From Desulfosarcina widdelii (GTDB taxonomy: Bacteria; Desulfobacterota; Desulfobacteria; Desulfobacterales; Desulfosarcinaceae), in contig NZ_AP021875.1 in assembly GCF_009688965.1 (NCBI RefSeq), positions 5,580,001 to 5,644,000 on the forward strand: a DNA stretch of 64,000 nucleotides. The letters run 5' to 3'. Each line of letters starts with the position of its first letter. Position 1 is the first letter of the stretch. The position numbers and the translations under genes were made by a program. The notes under the pieces were generated by a model that saw only the letters and a program-made list of their open reading frames with translations, made no database searches and was not told where the DNA came from. Positions 41,432 through 49,664 of the stretch are shown in pieces.

Positions 41432-43055
41432 CCCAGATCTTGCATTTGAGATTTAAAAGTCGGGTAAAAGTCGCTTTTTAGGTTCAACACTCGGTTCCGA
41501 TTATGGTGACTGAGGTTTATCTTCCCCGGACTAGAAATAAATGGTCGCTTAGTAGCAAAAACGAAGCATATTCCGACAAATTGAACGCACTTCGCCATCC
41601 GTTTTTCAGCAATGTCGCGGTTCTTTCTTATTGCAGGGTTGCCATTGCCCGGTAAAAGATCAATCGCATGGGGTGATCGCGGCGGATCTTGATCCACAAC
41701 TGCCGACTGCCCCGGATCACATTGGCCGGCAGATGCAACAGCAACAAACCGATCCTTTTTATCCGGGCCGTCTTCAAGCTCTTGGGCAGCGTCAGGCGGC
41801 GGATGCAGTTGAGCAGGTTATAGGCGATCAATCCGGTCAGAAAGAGCGCATCGTTGGCCCAGAAGCTGTTGGTACGAACACCCGTGGCCGCAAAATCGTT
41901 TTTCAGTTCATCAATAACCTGCTCGACCACGGTGCCGCGGTTATAAAGGCGCCAGATATTCTCGGCATTGAGATGCAGGTTGGTCACGACGACTTCATAA
42001 CGACCGTCCATCATCTCGAACAGGGGCAGCTGAGCTGGTTGCTCTTCGGCAGGCAGATTTCTCTCAATCACCGCCATGCGTCGGGGGCGTTCCCATCCGT
42101 CGAGCTGGCAGTAGATGTTGGCGGCAAAGTGGCCTTTGCCAAAGGCCCGCCAATTTTTGATCTTTGAAATCATTCCGACCACGTTGGCGGTGAGCTTAAC
42201 CTTGGCCACATAACCGGCGTTAAACCCTTCGATGGTGTCCAGCACCGCTCCAGCAGTCAGGCCTTTATCCAGGCGGAAAACGGTCTGATCCACCGGATGC
42301 TTGCTTTCGGCGATCAGTTTGCGGATGAAGTCGTCCAGGCCATGACCGGAAGCACACGATCCAGGCCGCAGGTAGCCATCCACAACCGATCGGGTAGCGA
42401 CATCTACCGCCAGAATCGGATGATACGAATCGCGTCCCGGCTTGTGGGGATTATAACCGCGCTCGGCACCTTCGATCTGTTCGCCGAACACGGTGGCGAC
42501 CGTGGAATCGATGGCCACCAGGCGCGGGCCGGTCTTGGCCACGCGGTCACTCAACCCGGTGACGATGCGTTCAAGGCCCAGATTATGAATCCAGCGCATT
42601 TTTCCCAGGCGACGCCCGAAGGTGGACGGATGTGCAATCGTATCCCAGTCAAACAACGCACCCAGGGCGGGATCGTTGAGCAGTGCGGTGTCGCTGACGG
42701 CATCACCACCGAGCATCCGCAAAGTGATCAATTGTTCCAGCAGACGATTCATTTTGTGATGCTTGTCAGCGTCCAGATCGGTGGTGAACTTTTTAAGATC
42801 GTTACCAACATTAAAATAATCGAGTGCACGGGAAACGAGAGCCATGCCTGCATGGGAAGTGACGGCTTTACCGGTGAACGAAAGGCTGGCTTTTCCTTGT
42901 CGAATGACTTTACGCGGACGGCCTTTCTTGCTATTTTGTTTTCGCACCCTTTTGATGATTCCTTTCTCGTGGATTGGCCACGCTTAAGATCCCAGAATCA
43001 TTATTAAAGGGTGCACTTTTTTAGGTCAACACTTTTCTCAAATGCAATATCTGGG
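41432..43055. mobile_element. IS1380-family insertion sequence (complete, 1624 bp)
   Basis: The ends are 19-bp inverted repeats with one mismatch: CCCAGATCTTGCATTTGAG at 41432-41450 and CTCAAATGCAATATCTGGG at 43037-43055. One transposase gene lies inside on the minus strand. Sequence on the left is the 3' part of an IS1595 transposase; on the right is the 5' part of an IS1595 transposase. So the flanks do not make a simple target-site duplication. Confidence 0.88.
41628..42947 (-). CDS. IS1380-family transposase
   Basis: The 439 residues match IS1380 transposases (DDE_Tnp_1): VSRALDYFNVGNDLKKFTTD at the N-terminus, RLVAIDSTVATVFGEQIEGA with the first catalytic Asp, TVFRLDKGLTAGAVLDTIEG with the second, and the late motif RGTVVEQVIDELKNDF with the catalytic Glu. 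The length is normal and the frame is intact, so the element may be active. Confidence 0.93.
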   Translation of the reverse strand: MRKQNSKKGRPRKVIRQGKASLSFTGKAVTSHAGMALVSRALDYFNVGNDLKKFTTDLDADKHHKMNRLLEQLITLRMLGGDAVSDTALLNDPALGALFDWDTIAHPSTFGRRLGKMRWIHNLGLERIVTGLSDRVAKTGPRLVAIDSTVATVFGEQIEGAERGYNPHKPGRDSYHPILAVDVATRSVVDGYLRPGSCASGHGLDDFIRKLIAESKHPVDQTVFRLDKGLTAGAVLDTIEGFNAGYVAKVKLTANVVGMISKIKNWRAFGKGHFAANIYCQLDGWERPRRMAVIERNLPAEEQPAQLPLFEMMDGRYEVVVTNLHLNAENIWRLYNRGTVVEQVIDELKNDFAATGVRTNSFWANDALFLTGLIAYNLLNCIRRLTLPKSLKTARIKRIGLLLLHLPANVIRGSRQLWIKIRRDHPMRLIFYRAMATLQ

Positions 43056-43102
43056 TTGAATTTGAAAAACGTTTCAATACCGAGCAGACCTGCCGTGACT
43101 AT
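43056..43102 (+). pseudogene. IS1595 transposase 5' fragment
   Basis: Right after the IS1380 right end the sequence encodes VEFEKRFNTEQTCRDYR, close to VEFDKRFSTEQACRDYL of the intact IS1595 transposase, and then diverges. This is the beginning of a transposase, whereas the left flank of IS1380 is the end of one, so the two pieces come from different copies or a rearrangement. Confidence 0.7.
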
Positions 43103-43467
43103 CGCGCAGGAAACATGATTTCGATATTTTAGGTAGGACCTCTTTAACCGATTTTTTATTTTCGTAATGAAGTTTGTTGAACAAATTCACTTATCGATTA
43201 ATTCTTTTCTGGTCAGCGAGGGCTGTTTCTGGTGTCTCGATACAAAATCAACGGACCCTTTACCTATCGCCATTGTAATTGATATAAACGGTGTTTCCGT
43301 CATTTTTGATTTAGAACCTGCGAAAACTCAGCATGATATCAAACTCGCACGTAATGGGAATGTCTCGTGAAATTGCATCCATCAGAAAATTGTAACCGCT
43401 GGCAAAAATCGGTCTCTTAGAAATTCAGTGGAATTGCCATTTACCTCCATTCCACCCAATCCTCCCT
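43103..43467. other. Stretch without a supported gene
   Basis: Between the IS1595 scrap and the terminator at 43468 no credible gene is seen. A 67-codon plus-strand frame (43167-43370) lacks a ribosome-binding site and recognisable sequence. Confidence 0.35.
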
Positions 43468-43507
43468 AAGCCCCTGTGGTCCATACCGCTGCAGGGGCTT
43501 CCTTTTT
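43468..43507 (+). terminator. Rho-independent terminator
   Basis: AAGCCCCTG (43468-43476) pairs with CAGGGGCTT (43492-43500), followed by CCTTTTTCC. It lies upstream of the CpXC-like gene start at 43582; the gene it served is no longer recognisable. Confidence 0.65.
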
Positions 43508-43581
43508 CCTGAAATGATCATATGACAATGCCATCCTCTTTCCCCGCCCGCAAAAACATCTGCAGATAAGGCGGGCAATCC

Positions 43582-43713
43582 ATGACGACGATCGAAACAG
43601 AAAACATCGAATGCCCTTCATGCAAGGTCGAGCAGCATGTGGACGTATACCAGGCCATCAATGCCATGGAGAACTCGGAACTGGTCCAATGTGCGTATTC
43701 CGCCGCATTGTGA
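43582..43713 (+). pseudogene. CpXC-like domain gene, truncated by IS21 insertion
   Basis: From ATG 43582 the frame gives MTTIETENIECPSCKVEQHV and DVYQAINAMENSELVQC, the start of a CpXC-type protein with its CPxC motif. After 43690 the frame enters the IS21 left end and meets a stop at 43711-43713. The rest of the gene is not found to the right of the IS, where an IS3 fragment lies instead. Confidence 0.6.
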
Positions 43714-43886
43714 CCACTCATTCCGCTGCAAACTGTCCATCGATTCCGCTGGATTGTGACCACCCATTCCGGAACATTGTGACCACCGATTCCGCTTCAT
43801 TGTGACCACCTTCATCGGGTGAGCCGACGCTGGATCAATCGAACTTTTTTCGGTAATCCTTCCCATTTCTATTTTGGGGAGGATCA

Positions 43887-45452
43887 ATGGCAAAGGACCG
43901 ATTATCCATGCGAAAACTCAAAGAAGTGCTCAGGCTCAAATTCGACCACCAGCTGACTAACCGCAATATCGCCAAAAGCTGCGCCATCTCCCACGTCACT
44001 GTGGGAAAGTACCTGGAGATGGCCAGGCAGGCCGGGATCACCTGGCCGCTTCCCGATGACATCGATGACGCCCGTCTTGAACAACGCCTTTATGCCAACG
44101 CCCCCCAGGCGGCATCTGACAAGTCGGTCATGCCGCCCATGCATTACCTGTTCAAGGAACTCAAAAAGAAGCACGTCACCTTGCAGCTGCTGTGGTACGA
44201 ATACAAACAGAACAACCCCGACGGATACCAGTACAGCTATTTTTGCGAACTGTATCAAAAGTGGCGCAAGCAATTGGATGTCAGCCTGCGCCAGGAGCAT
44301 CGCGCCGGGGAAAAGGCTTTCATCGATTATGCCGGTCAGACGGTTCCCATCTATAACCCGGATGCCGGCAAGGTTGATTTGGAAGCCCAGGTTTTCATCG
44401 CCACCCTGGGGGCCAGCAACTACAGTTATGCCGAAGCCACGGCTTCCCAGAAACTGCCCGACTGGATCAAATCCCACATCCGCGCCCTGGAGTTCTTCGG
44501 CGGGGTTCCCCAGATCCTGGTGCCCGACAACCTGAAAAGCGGCGTCACCCACCCGTGCCGCTACGAACCCGACGTCAATCCCACCTACCTGGACCTGGCC
44601 CGGCACTATGGCATCACGGTCATTCCGGCAAGGCCCGGAAAACCCAAAGACAAGGCCAAGGTGGAGTCGTCGGTATTGATCGTCGAACGCTGGATACTGG
44701 CGGCATTGAGGAACCACCGTTTCTTCTCATTGGCAGAACTCAATCAGGCGATAAGTGAGAAGTTGATTATATTCAATCAGCGCCCCTTGCAGAAAATGAA
44801 AGTCTCCCGGGAGCACCTTTTCGAAACCATCGACCGTCCGGCGCTGGCCGCGTTGCCTGTCCACCCCTACGAGTTCGCCCAATGGAAAAAAGCGACCGTC
44901 AATATCGATTATCACGTGGAGATGGACCGGCACTATTACAGCGTGCCTTACCAGCTGCGGGGCAAGAAACTCGACGTGAGCATGACTGCCACCACCATCG
45001 CGATCTTCCATAAAAACCGCCGGGTCGCCAGTCATGCCAGAAGCCACCGCAAATACGGTCACACCACCCTTGCCGAACACATGCCCAAGGCCCACCAGCG
45101 ACACCTGCAGTGGACCCCTTCACGGATTATCCATTGGGCGGGGAAGACCGGCCCATGCACCCAGCGCGTGGTCACGGAGATTATGGAGCGTAAACAGCAT
45201 CCGGAACAGGGCTTTCGATCTTGTCTGGGGGTGATGCGCCTGGGCAAACGCTATACCCCCCAGCGCCTTGAAAAGGCCTGTGAACGGGCGGTGGCCATCG
45301 GCGCCTATACGTTTAAAAATGTCGAATCGATCCTGAAGAACGGGCTTGACCGGCAGCCGCTGACAACACCAGGAAATCGGCGCCCGGCTGCCGTCCATCC
45401 CAATATCAGAGGACCTCATTATTACCGGCAGAAGGAGGACCGCTCATGCTGA
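43887..45452 (+). CDS. istA: IS21-family transposase IstA
   Basis: The 521 residues have an N-terminal helix-turn-helix (LKEVLRLKFDHQLTNRNIAK, then SCAISHVTVGKYLEMA) and a DDE integrase core: AFIDYAGQTVPIYN, VPQILVPDNLKSGV, RPGKPKDKAKVESSVLIVER. A C-terminal Mu-transposase-like domain follows. The length fits IstA. It starts behind GGGGAGGATCA and overlaps istB by 7 bases. Confidence 0.94.
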   Translation: MAKDRLSMRKLKEVLRLKFDHQLTNRNIAKSCAISHVTVGKYLEMARQAGITWPLPDDIDDARLEQRLYANAPQAASDKSVMPPMHYLFKELKKKHVTLQLLWYEYKQNNPDGYQYSYFCELYQKWRKQLDVSLRQEHRAGEKAFIDYAGQTVPIYNPDAGKVDLEAQVFIATLGASNYSYAEATASQKLPDWIKSHIRALEFFGGVPQILVPDNLKSGVTHPCRYEPDVNPTYLDLARHYGITVIPARPGKPKDKAKVESSVLIVERWILAALRNHRFFSLAELNQAISEKLIIFNQRPLQKMKVSREHLFETIDRPALAALPVHPYEFAQWKKATVNIDYHVEMDRHYYSVPYQLRGKKLDVSMTATTIAIFHKNRRVASHARSHRKYGHTTLAEHMPKAHQRHLQWTPSRIIHWAGKTGPCTQRVVTEIMERKQHPEQGFRSCLGVMRLGKRYTPQRLEKACERAVAIGAYTFKNVESILKNGLDRQPLTTPGNRRPAAVHPNIRGPHYYRQKEDRSC

Positions 45453-46204
45453 CGCAACAGACGCTGGACAAGCTGCACGATATGAAGCTGGCCGCCATGG
45501 CCAACGCCTTTACCGAGCAGTTGGGGCAGCCGGACCTGAATGAACTGAGTTTTGAAGACCGCTTCGCCATGCTGGTGGACCGGCAATGGACCTTTAAAGA
45601 GGACCGGCGCATGACCCGGCTGCTAAGAACTGCCAGGCTCCGGGACAGCGCCTGCATCGAGAATATCGACTTCAAGACGCCCCGCGCCCTGGACAAATCC
45701 CTGGTGGTCAGGCTCTCCGGCAGCGACTGGATCAAGAAAGCCCAGAACGCGATCGTCCTCGGGCCCACCGGTGTCGGCAAAACCTATCTGGCCTGTGCTA
45801 TCGCCAACAGCACCTGCCGCAACGGCTTTGCCTCCATGTACAAGCGGGCACCGCGACTTTACCAGGAAGTTGCCATTGCCCGGGCCGATGGCTCCTATCC
45901 GAAACTGATGAACAAGTTGTCAAAGGTCAAGGTCCTGATCATCGACGATTTTTGTATCGCCCCGATGACCGACCCGGAACGTCGGGATCTTTTAGAGGTG
46001 CTGGAGGATCGCCAGTCGATCTCCTCCACCATCATCGCCACCCAGGTTCCCGTCGAAAACTGGATCGAGCATATCGGCGATCCCACCCTGGCCGATGCCA
46101 TTTTGGACCGCCTCGTTCACAACGCCCACAAGATAAATTTGAAAGGAGAATCCATGCGAAAAATCCGCTCGTCCTTGACGAAATCCGCCAAGTCTGGAAG
46201 GTAG
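45446..46204 (+). CDS. istB: IS21-family helper ATPase IstB
   Basis: The 252 residues form a DnaC-like AAA+ ATPase: an N-terminal helical domain (KLAAMANAFTEQLGQPDLNE), Walker A VLGPTGVGKTYLACAIA, Walker B VLIIDDFCIAPM and sensor-like ISSTIIATQVPVENW. IstB helps IstA choose and capture target DNA. Both genes are intact, so the element may be mobile. Confidence 0.94.
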   Translation: MLTQQTLDKLHDMKLAAMANAFTEQLGQPDLNELSFEDRFAMLVDRQWTFKEDRRMTRLLRTARLRDSACIENIDFKTPRALDKSLVVRLSGSDWIKKAQNAIVLGPTGVGKTYLACAIANSTCRNGFASMYKRAPRLYQEVAIARADGSYPKLMNKLSKVKVLIIDDFCIAPMTDPERRDLLEVLEDRQSISSTIIATQVPVENWIEHIGDPTLADAILDRLVHNAHKINLKGESMRKIRSSLTKSAKSGR

Positions 46205-46329
46205 GGAAAACCGGCGTCGCTTCGCTCCGATGAGGTGGACAGTTTGCAGCGGAACAACTGGTCACAATAAAGCGGAACGGGTGGTCACTTTCCTCCGGAA
46301 TGACTGGTCAGTTTGAGCGGAATACGCAC

Positions 46330-46705
46330 CATGGAAACTGACTTTTGTGTTGAGGCGTTAGAAGAGGCGATCCGCCGCTACGGGACCCCGGAAATTTTCA
46401 ACACCGACCAGGGCTCCCAGTTTACCAGTGAGGATTTTACCGGCGTACTCAAGGAGCATGGCATTGCCATCAGTATGGACGGCAGAGGTCGTGCCCAGGA
46501 CAACATCTTCATCGAAAGACTATGGTGGACGCTGAAGTACAACTATATCTACCTCCGCTCTTTTAACAACGGTGCCGATCTTCGGAAGGGGCTGCGCGGC
46601 TGGTTCTCTTTTTACAACCGGGAGCGATTCCACCAGACACTTGACAACCTAACCCCGGATGAGGTTTATTATGGTCTACCTTATCCATTCGCGGAGGCGG
46701 CCTGA
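46330..46705 (+). pseudogene. IS3-family transposase 3' fragment (orfB C-terminus)
   Basis: Right after the IS21 end, the frame encodes the distal rve domain of an IS3-type transposase: FNTDQGSQFTSEDFTGVLKE with the second catalytic Asp, SMDGRGRAQDNIFIERLWWT with the catalytic Glu, and FYNRERFHQTLDNLTPDEVY. The first Asp and the DNA-binding part are missing. The fragment ends with its natural stop at 46705. Confidence 0.88.
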
Positions 46706-47745
46706 TGCCTCCCTTAACGAATCGGCTCAGAGCTTATCCAATACGTCAGGTTGTCCAACCTTTAGGGTCCATCGCCGAGGTTATCTGTTGAGCCATTCGC
46801 ATGAACTTTTTCCCAATGTTACGGGATGTTCGACGGTTAAACCTAAACACATATTCGTCCAAATAACTCTGAAGATGTTCGGGTCCGAACCGGCCCTGGA
46901 AAGTACCAAGGATTAATCGTTTTACTAAGGATGCCACCAAATGAACACCCGGCAAGACGCTGTCCTTGTCTGAGGTTCGGGATGCCACAATCGGATGGTG
47001 CGTGTAGCTGCTGTCATCAAGGAAGTTGTAGCCTTTCCAACCATCGGTGATCGTTGTGCTGCCAGGGTCAACGTTGGTGGATACGAATTGATCTAAAACA
47101 TCGCCGGAGCAATCCGGCACCACTTGCAATCGGATACGGCCAAGTTTTTTGCCCTTTTTCTCAACCGCCGCAACCACGATGGTTTTGCCATCGGCACCGC
47201 GGCCACGTTTGCCGGGCTTTTGACCGCCGATAACGAATTCGTCAACTTCAACAGTGCCTGAAAGTCGTTCACGGCCCTGTCGTATCGTACAACGCCTGAG
47301 TTTGTGCAGCCAGGACCAAGCAGTCTGATAGCTTCCCAAACCCAGCAGGTCCTTTAGATTGATAGCGTTAACCCCGGATTTTCGGGTTGTAAACCACCAC
47401 ATAGCTTTGAACCAGTAGGTCAATGGTTTTTTGGTTCCATGCATCACGGTACCGGCTGTCAGCGAATGGGGCGATTCGCAGCGAGTGCATATGTATAAAC
47501 CCTTTGCACTGATCCAGTATTCTTTATGCCCGCACTTTGGGCAGTTGAAACCATCTGGCCATTTCATATCGATCAGGTAGTCTCGGCAAGCTTGTTCGGT
47601 ACTAAACCGTTTGTCAAATTCGACCTGGCTGCAGGGGAAGTCTTCGTCGATGAAAAAATCTGTCATAATTGGCCTCCTTTGGTTATGGATGAGGCCAGTA
47701 TAACTTGAGCCTGTGACAGATGCGGTCACAGGTGGTCTAATAAAA
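46706..47745 (-). mobile_element. IS1595-family element copy 2 (transposase intact), inserted in a universal stress protein gene
   Basis: It carries a complete transposase. Upstream of the transposase lies CCTGTGAC-AGATGCG-GTCACAGG (47710-47732 as read on the plus strand), the hairpin shared with copy 1. The right end cuts the usp gene at about 47756. Exact ends are uncertain by tens of bases. Confidence 0.7.
46746..47666 (-). CDS. IS1595-family (ISXO2-like) transposase
   Basis: From ATG 47666 (behind AAAGGAGGCCAATT on the minus strand) the gene encodes 306 residues: a zinc ribbon (FNCPKCGHKEYWISAKGLYI, then CTRCESPHSLTAGT), and an ISXO2 DDE domain with VEVDEFVIGG, ITDGWKGYNFL and PGVHLVASLVKRLILGTFQG. 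The C-terminus ends in FNRRTSRNIGKKF and a short tail. About two thirds of positions match the broken copy 1, so they are related but separate arrivals. Confidence 0.93.
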   Translation of the reverse strand: MTDFFIDEDFPCSQVEFDKRFSTEQACRDYLIDMKWPDGFNCPKCGHKEYWISAKGLYICTRCESPHSLTAGTVMHGTKKPLTYWFKAMWWFTTRKSGVNAINLKDLLGLGSYQTAWSWLHKLRRCTIRQGRERLSGTVEVDEFVIGGQKPGKRGRGADGKTIVVAAVEKKGKKLGRIRLQVVPDCSGDVLDQFVSTNVDPGSTTITDGWKGYNFLDDSSYTHHPIVASRTSDKDSVLPGVHLVASLVKRLILGTFQGRFGPEHLQSYLDEYVFRFNRRTSRNIGKKFMRMAQQITSAMDPKGWTT

Positions 47746-47755
47746 GTAAAAATCA

Positions 47756-48067
47756 TCACTTTAGTTTTATGGATAACCAGGTAAGAGTTTTTACGGGTTC
47801 ATCAATTTTGATCGTGTCTTCTTTTGATATTGATCCATCAATAGGAATTATATCATTATTCAAGTAAGTTTCATTTAACCTTTTTTCGCCGATCAATTCT
47901 TTAACACGATCGATCATTCCATTGGAATTATCTTCAAGTTGATACATCAAGACCAACGATGCGTTGTACGGGATAGCAATAAAAACCGCCGTTTCAAATG
48001 CGGACACAAAACTCTTTGACAGCTTTGTCGCAATTAGTATCTCTTTTATCGGTTGATACATAAACAC
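47756..48067 (-). pseudogene. Universal stress protein gene, C-terminus lost to IS1595
   Basis: The frame starts YQPIKEILIATKLSKSFVSA and continues FETAVFIAIPYNASLVLMYQ, the N-terminal strand-helix-strand of UspA-like proteins, then ends abruptly at the IS1595 boundary after about 100 residues. The C-terminal ATP-binding loop is missing. It lies 17 bases downstream of the LuxR-type gene and was probably co-transcribed with it. Confidence 0.7.
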
Positions 48068-48084
48068 CTGTCTAAATGATTTTT

Positions 48085-48561
48085 TTAGTTCTGCAGAGAG
48101 TTAAGGTAGCTGAACAGGTTTTCTTTTCTTTTATTCAGTCCCAGTTTGATTCGGATATTATTCCGATGGAAAGAAATTGTCGCAATGGATACGTTCAGCA
48201 AGTCAGCAATTTCCTTGCTTCGCTTTCCCTGTTTGACCAGTTCTATGATGTACATTTCGGTTGGCGTAAAGCCATGTTCCGATAATGCTTTAAAATCGTT
48301 ATCTAAAGATACGATCTTTTCCAGGTTGTTTTTAATTAAAGTCAGATAGGTTTGTGCAATAGAACTCAGCGGAACGGTTGTCATCCTTTCTATAAAAGGA
48401 AACACATTTTTTTTGATATCGGCGGATATCGTTCGGCAAAAATCGGCTTTTTCTTTTTCTCGGCGTTCCAGCAAGACTTCAAGCGTCGTGCTGATTCTGT
48501 CTATCTGGATCTCCTGCTCCCTGATTTTCTCTTCCAGGCTTGTCGCTGCTTCCTTGGTCAT
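48085..48561 (-). CDS. LuxR-type HTH regulator with N-terminal coiled coil
   Basis: The 158 residues begin with a coiled coil (EEKIREQEIQIDRISTTLEV), a helical linker (KKNVFPFIERMTTVPLSS) and end in a GerE/LuxR helix-turn-helix (GFTPTEMYIIELVKQGKRSK, EIADLLNVSIATISFHRNNI). This is the C-terminal half of the PAS-LuxR regulators that are abundant in Desulfobacterota; here no PAS domain precedes it. It lies directly upstream of the truncated usp gene and may have controlled it. Confidence 0.85.
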   Translation of the reverse strand: MTKEAATSLEEKIREQEIQIDRISTTLEVLLERREKEKADFCRTISADIKKNVFPFIERMTTVPLSSIAQTYLTLIKNNLEKIVSLDNDFKALSEHGFTPTEMYIIELVKQGKRSKEIADLLNVSIATISFHRNNIRIKLGLNKRKENLFSYLNSLQN

Positions 48562-48729
48562 CTTCCGGTCCGCTGAATCGTCGCCAATGTTCGTAAAGGA
48601 TAACCAGTTGTTAGTGAAATAAGGTTATTACATCCATCTTTGCACTGCAAAATTCTATATCCAGTCAAAATCCTTAGATGGTTCAAGGGTAATTGAAAAG
48701 ATAGAGGACTGGGCACGCCATCTCGCCGT

Positions 48730-48921
48730 TTAAAAGATGGTGGGCCCAGCCCTCGGCGGGAGATGGAGGAGGTGCCAGGATGGCTTTTCCCGCAACATCA
48801 TATTTTCTTTTCCTTGCCAACAGACCGACAAACCACCATATAAAGTAGCAATACCGATCCATACGGTTTGGTAACCAAGTTCAACATCGCCAGTGCCAAT
48901 ATATGTTTGTCTTCCAGGCAT
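48730..48921 (-). CDS. Small membrane peptide coupled to TetR gene
   Basis: A 63-residue frame starting at ATG 48921 that overlaps the TetR stop (TGATG). It has one hydrophobic segment (YQTVWIGIATLYGGLSVCW). No family is recognised. The coupling to the TetR gene is the main support; a chance frame is possible. Confidence 0.4.
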   Translation of the reverse strand: MPGRQTYIGTGDVELGYQTVWIGIATLYGGLSVCWQGKENMMLREKPSWHLLHLPPRAGPTIF

Positions 48922-49559
48922 CAATTTTGCGCTGCTTGCAGGCCTTTGATAAAGATGTCAAAGGCCAGGCTAAAGTTTTCACGGACAAAATCCTCGCTGC
49001 CATTGATGACCTTTTTAACTTCTTCTCTTAAAACTACCCCTGAAAAGGTACCCCAGAGAATGTCAGCCAGGGCGATAGGATGGTAATCGATTAAAGCGCC
49101 TTCTTTCATACTTCCGTTTAGGATCTGCACTATTTTACCGAGAATATTCCTGGCCAGGTCCTTGATTTCTGCCAGCAGCTCAAGGGAGATATGATGCAAG
49201 GTTTCGCTGGACTGAAGGTTAAACATGTTGATAAGAATCGGAGCGTCAAAATCGTAAACATCCAGCAGGGCATTATTAAGACTCTCCAATCTCTCATCGG
49301 AGGAGGTGTTCGCCTCTTTGTTTACGTGCTCCAGCCGAATCAACAGATACTGCAGTATCCGTATGGAAAGCGAGGCGTACAGCTCTTCTTTATTTTTGAA
49401 ATAAAGATAAAGGGTTCCGGCGCTCAATTCTGCCTCTCTGGCGATATCCTCCATCGTTGCACAGCTGTACCCTTTTTCTAAAATCATCCGCCTGGCCGCA
49501 ATCATAATCTGCTGACGCCGCCTGTCTTTTTCTCGCTCTCTTCGCTGTGGGATTCCCAT
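48921..49559 (-). CDS. TetR-family transcriptional regulator
   Basis: The 212 residues have the TetR N-terminal helix-turn-helix: RRQQIMIAARRMILEKGYSC, ATMEDIAREAELSAGTLYLY, FKNKEELYASL. The C-terminal ligand domain is variable. TetR proteins usually repress a neighbouring transporter; here the MFS gene lies 105 bases upstream on the same strand, so this regulator probably controls it and itself. The ligand is unknown. Confidence 0.92.
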   Translation of the reverse strand: MGIPQRREREKDRRRQQIMIAARRMILEKGYSCATMEDIAREAELSAGTLYLYFKNKEELYASLSIRILQYLLIRLEHVNKEANTSSDERLESLNNALLDVYDFDAPILINMFNLQSSETLHHISLELLAEIKDLARNILGKIVQILNGSMKEGALIDYHPIALADILWGTFSGVVLREEVKKVINGSEDFVRENFSLAFDIFIKGLQAAQN

Positions 49560-49664
49560 GAACGCCTCAATTTACAAATTTTTAAAAATCATTCCATCAA
49601 CAACTGTCAGGAAGACACCATTATTCACATCCGTCAAGGGGACCTCCCAGGACGTTTGAAAAAT

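Larger units (their letters stand above)
43691..46329 (+). mobile_element. IS21-family insertion sequence (complete, about 2.64 kb)
   Basis: GTGCGTATTCCGC at 43691-43703 is the inverted repeat of GCGGAATACGCAC at 46317-46329. Each end also carries several copies of a unit like ATTGTGACCACC-ATTCCG (four within 43707-43809; others in inverse orientation in 46230-46320), and TTCCGCTGCAAACTGTCC occurs at both ends, as in the multiple transposase-binding repeats of IS21. It contains istA and istB. No clear target duplication is seen. Confidence 0.85.

Noticed and set aside
41631..43007. Plus-strand frames of 178 and 236 codons inside the IS1380 element
   Set aside because: They are the reverse-complement shadow of the IS1380 transposase.
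41475..43032. Near-identical direct repeats (TTTTTAGGTTCAACACT and TTTTTTAGGTCAACACT) near the IS1380 ends
   Set aside because: They lie inside the better-matching 19-bp inverted repeats, so they are not a target duplication; possibly internal transposase sites.
43167..43370. 67-codon frame between IS1380 and the CpXC-like gene
   Set aside because: No ribosome-binding site, no recognisable sequence, and it sits in degraded DNA.
43707..43809. Four-fold repeat of ATTGTGACCACC-ATTCCG, considered as a CRISPR-like array
   Set aside because: Units are irregularly spaced, recur in inverted form at the other IS21 end, and are transposase-binding repeats. No CRISPR array or cas gene was seen in the window.
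43902..44717. 271-codon minus-strand frame within IS21
   Set aside because: It is the shadow of istA; composition and lack of start signals argue against it.
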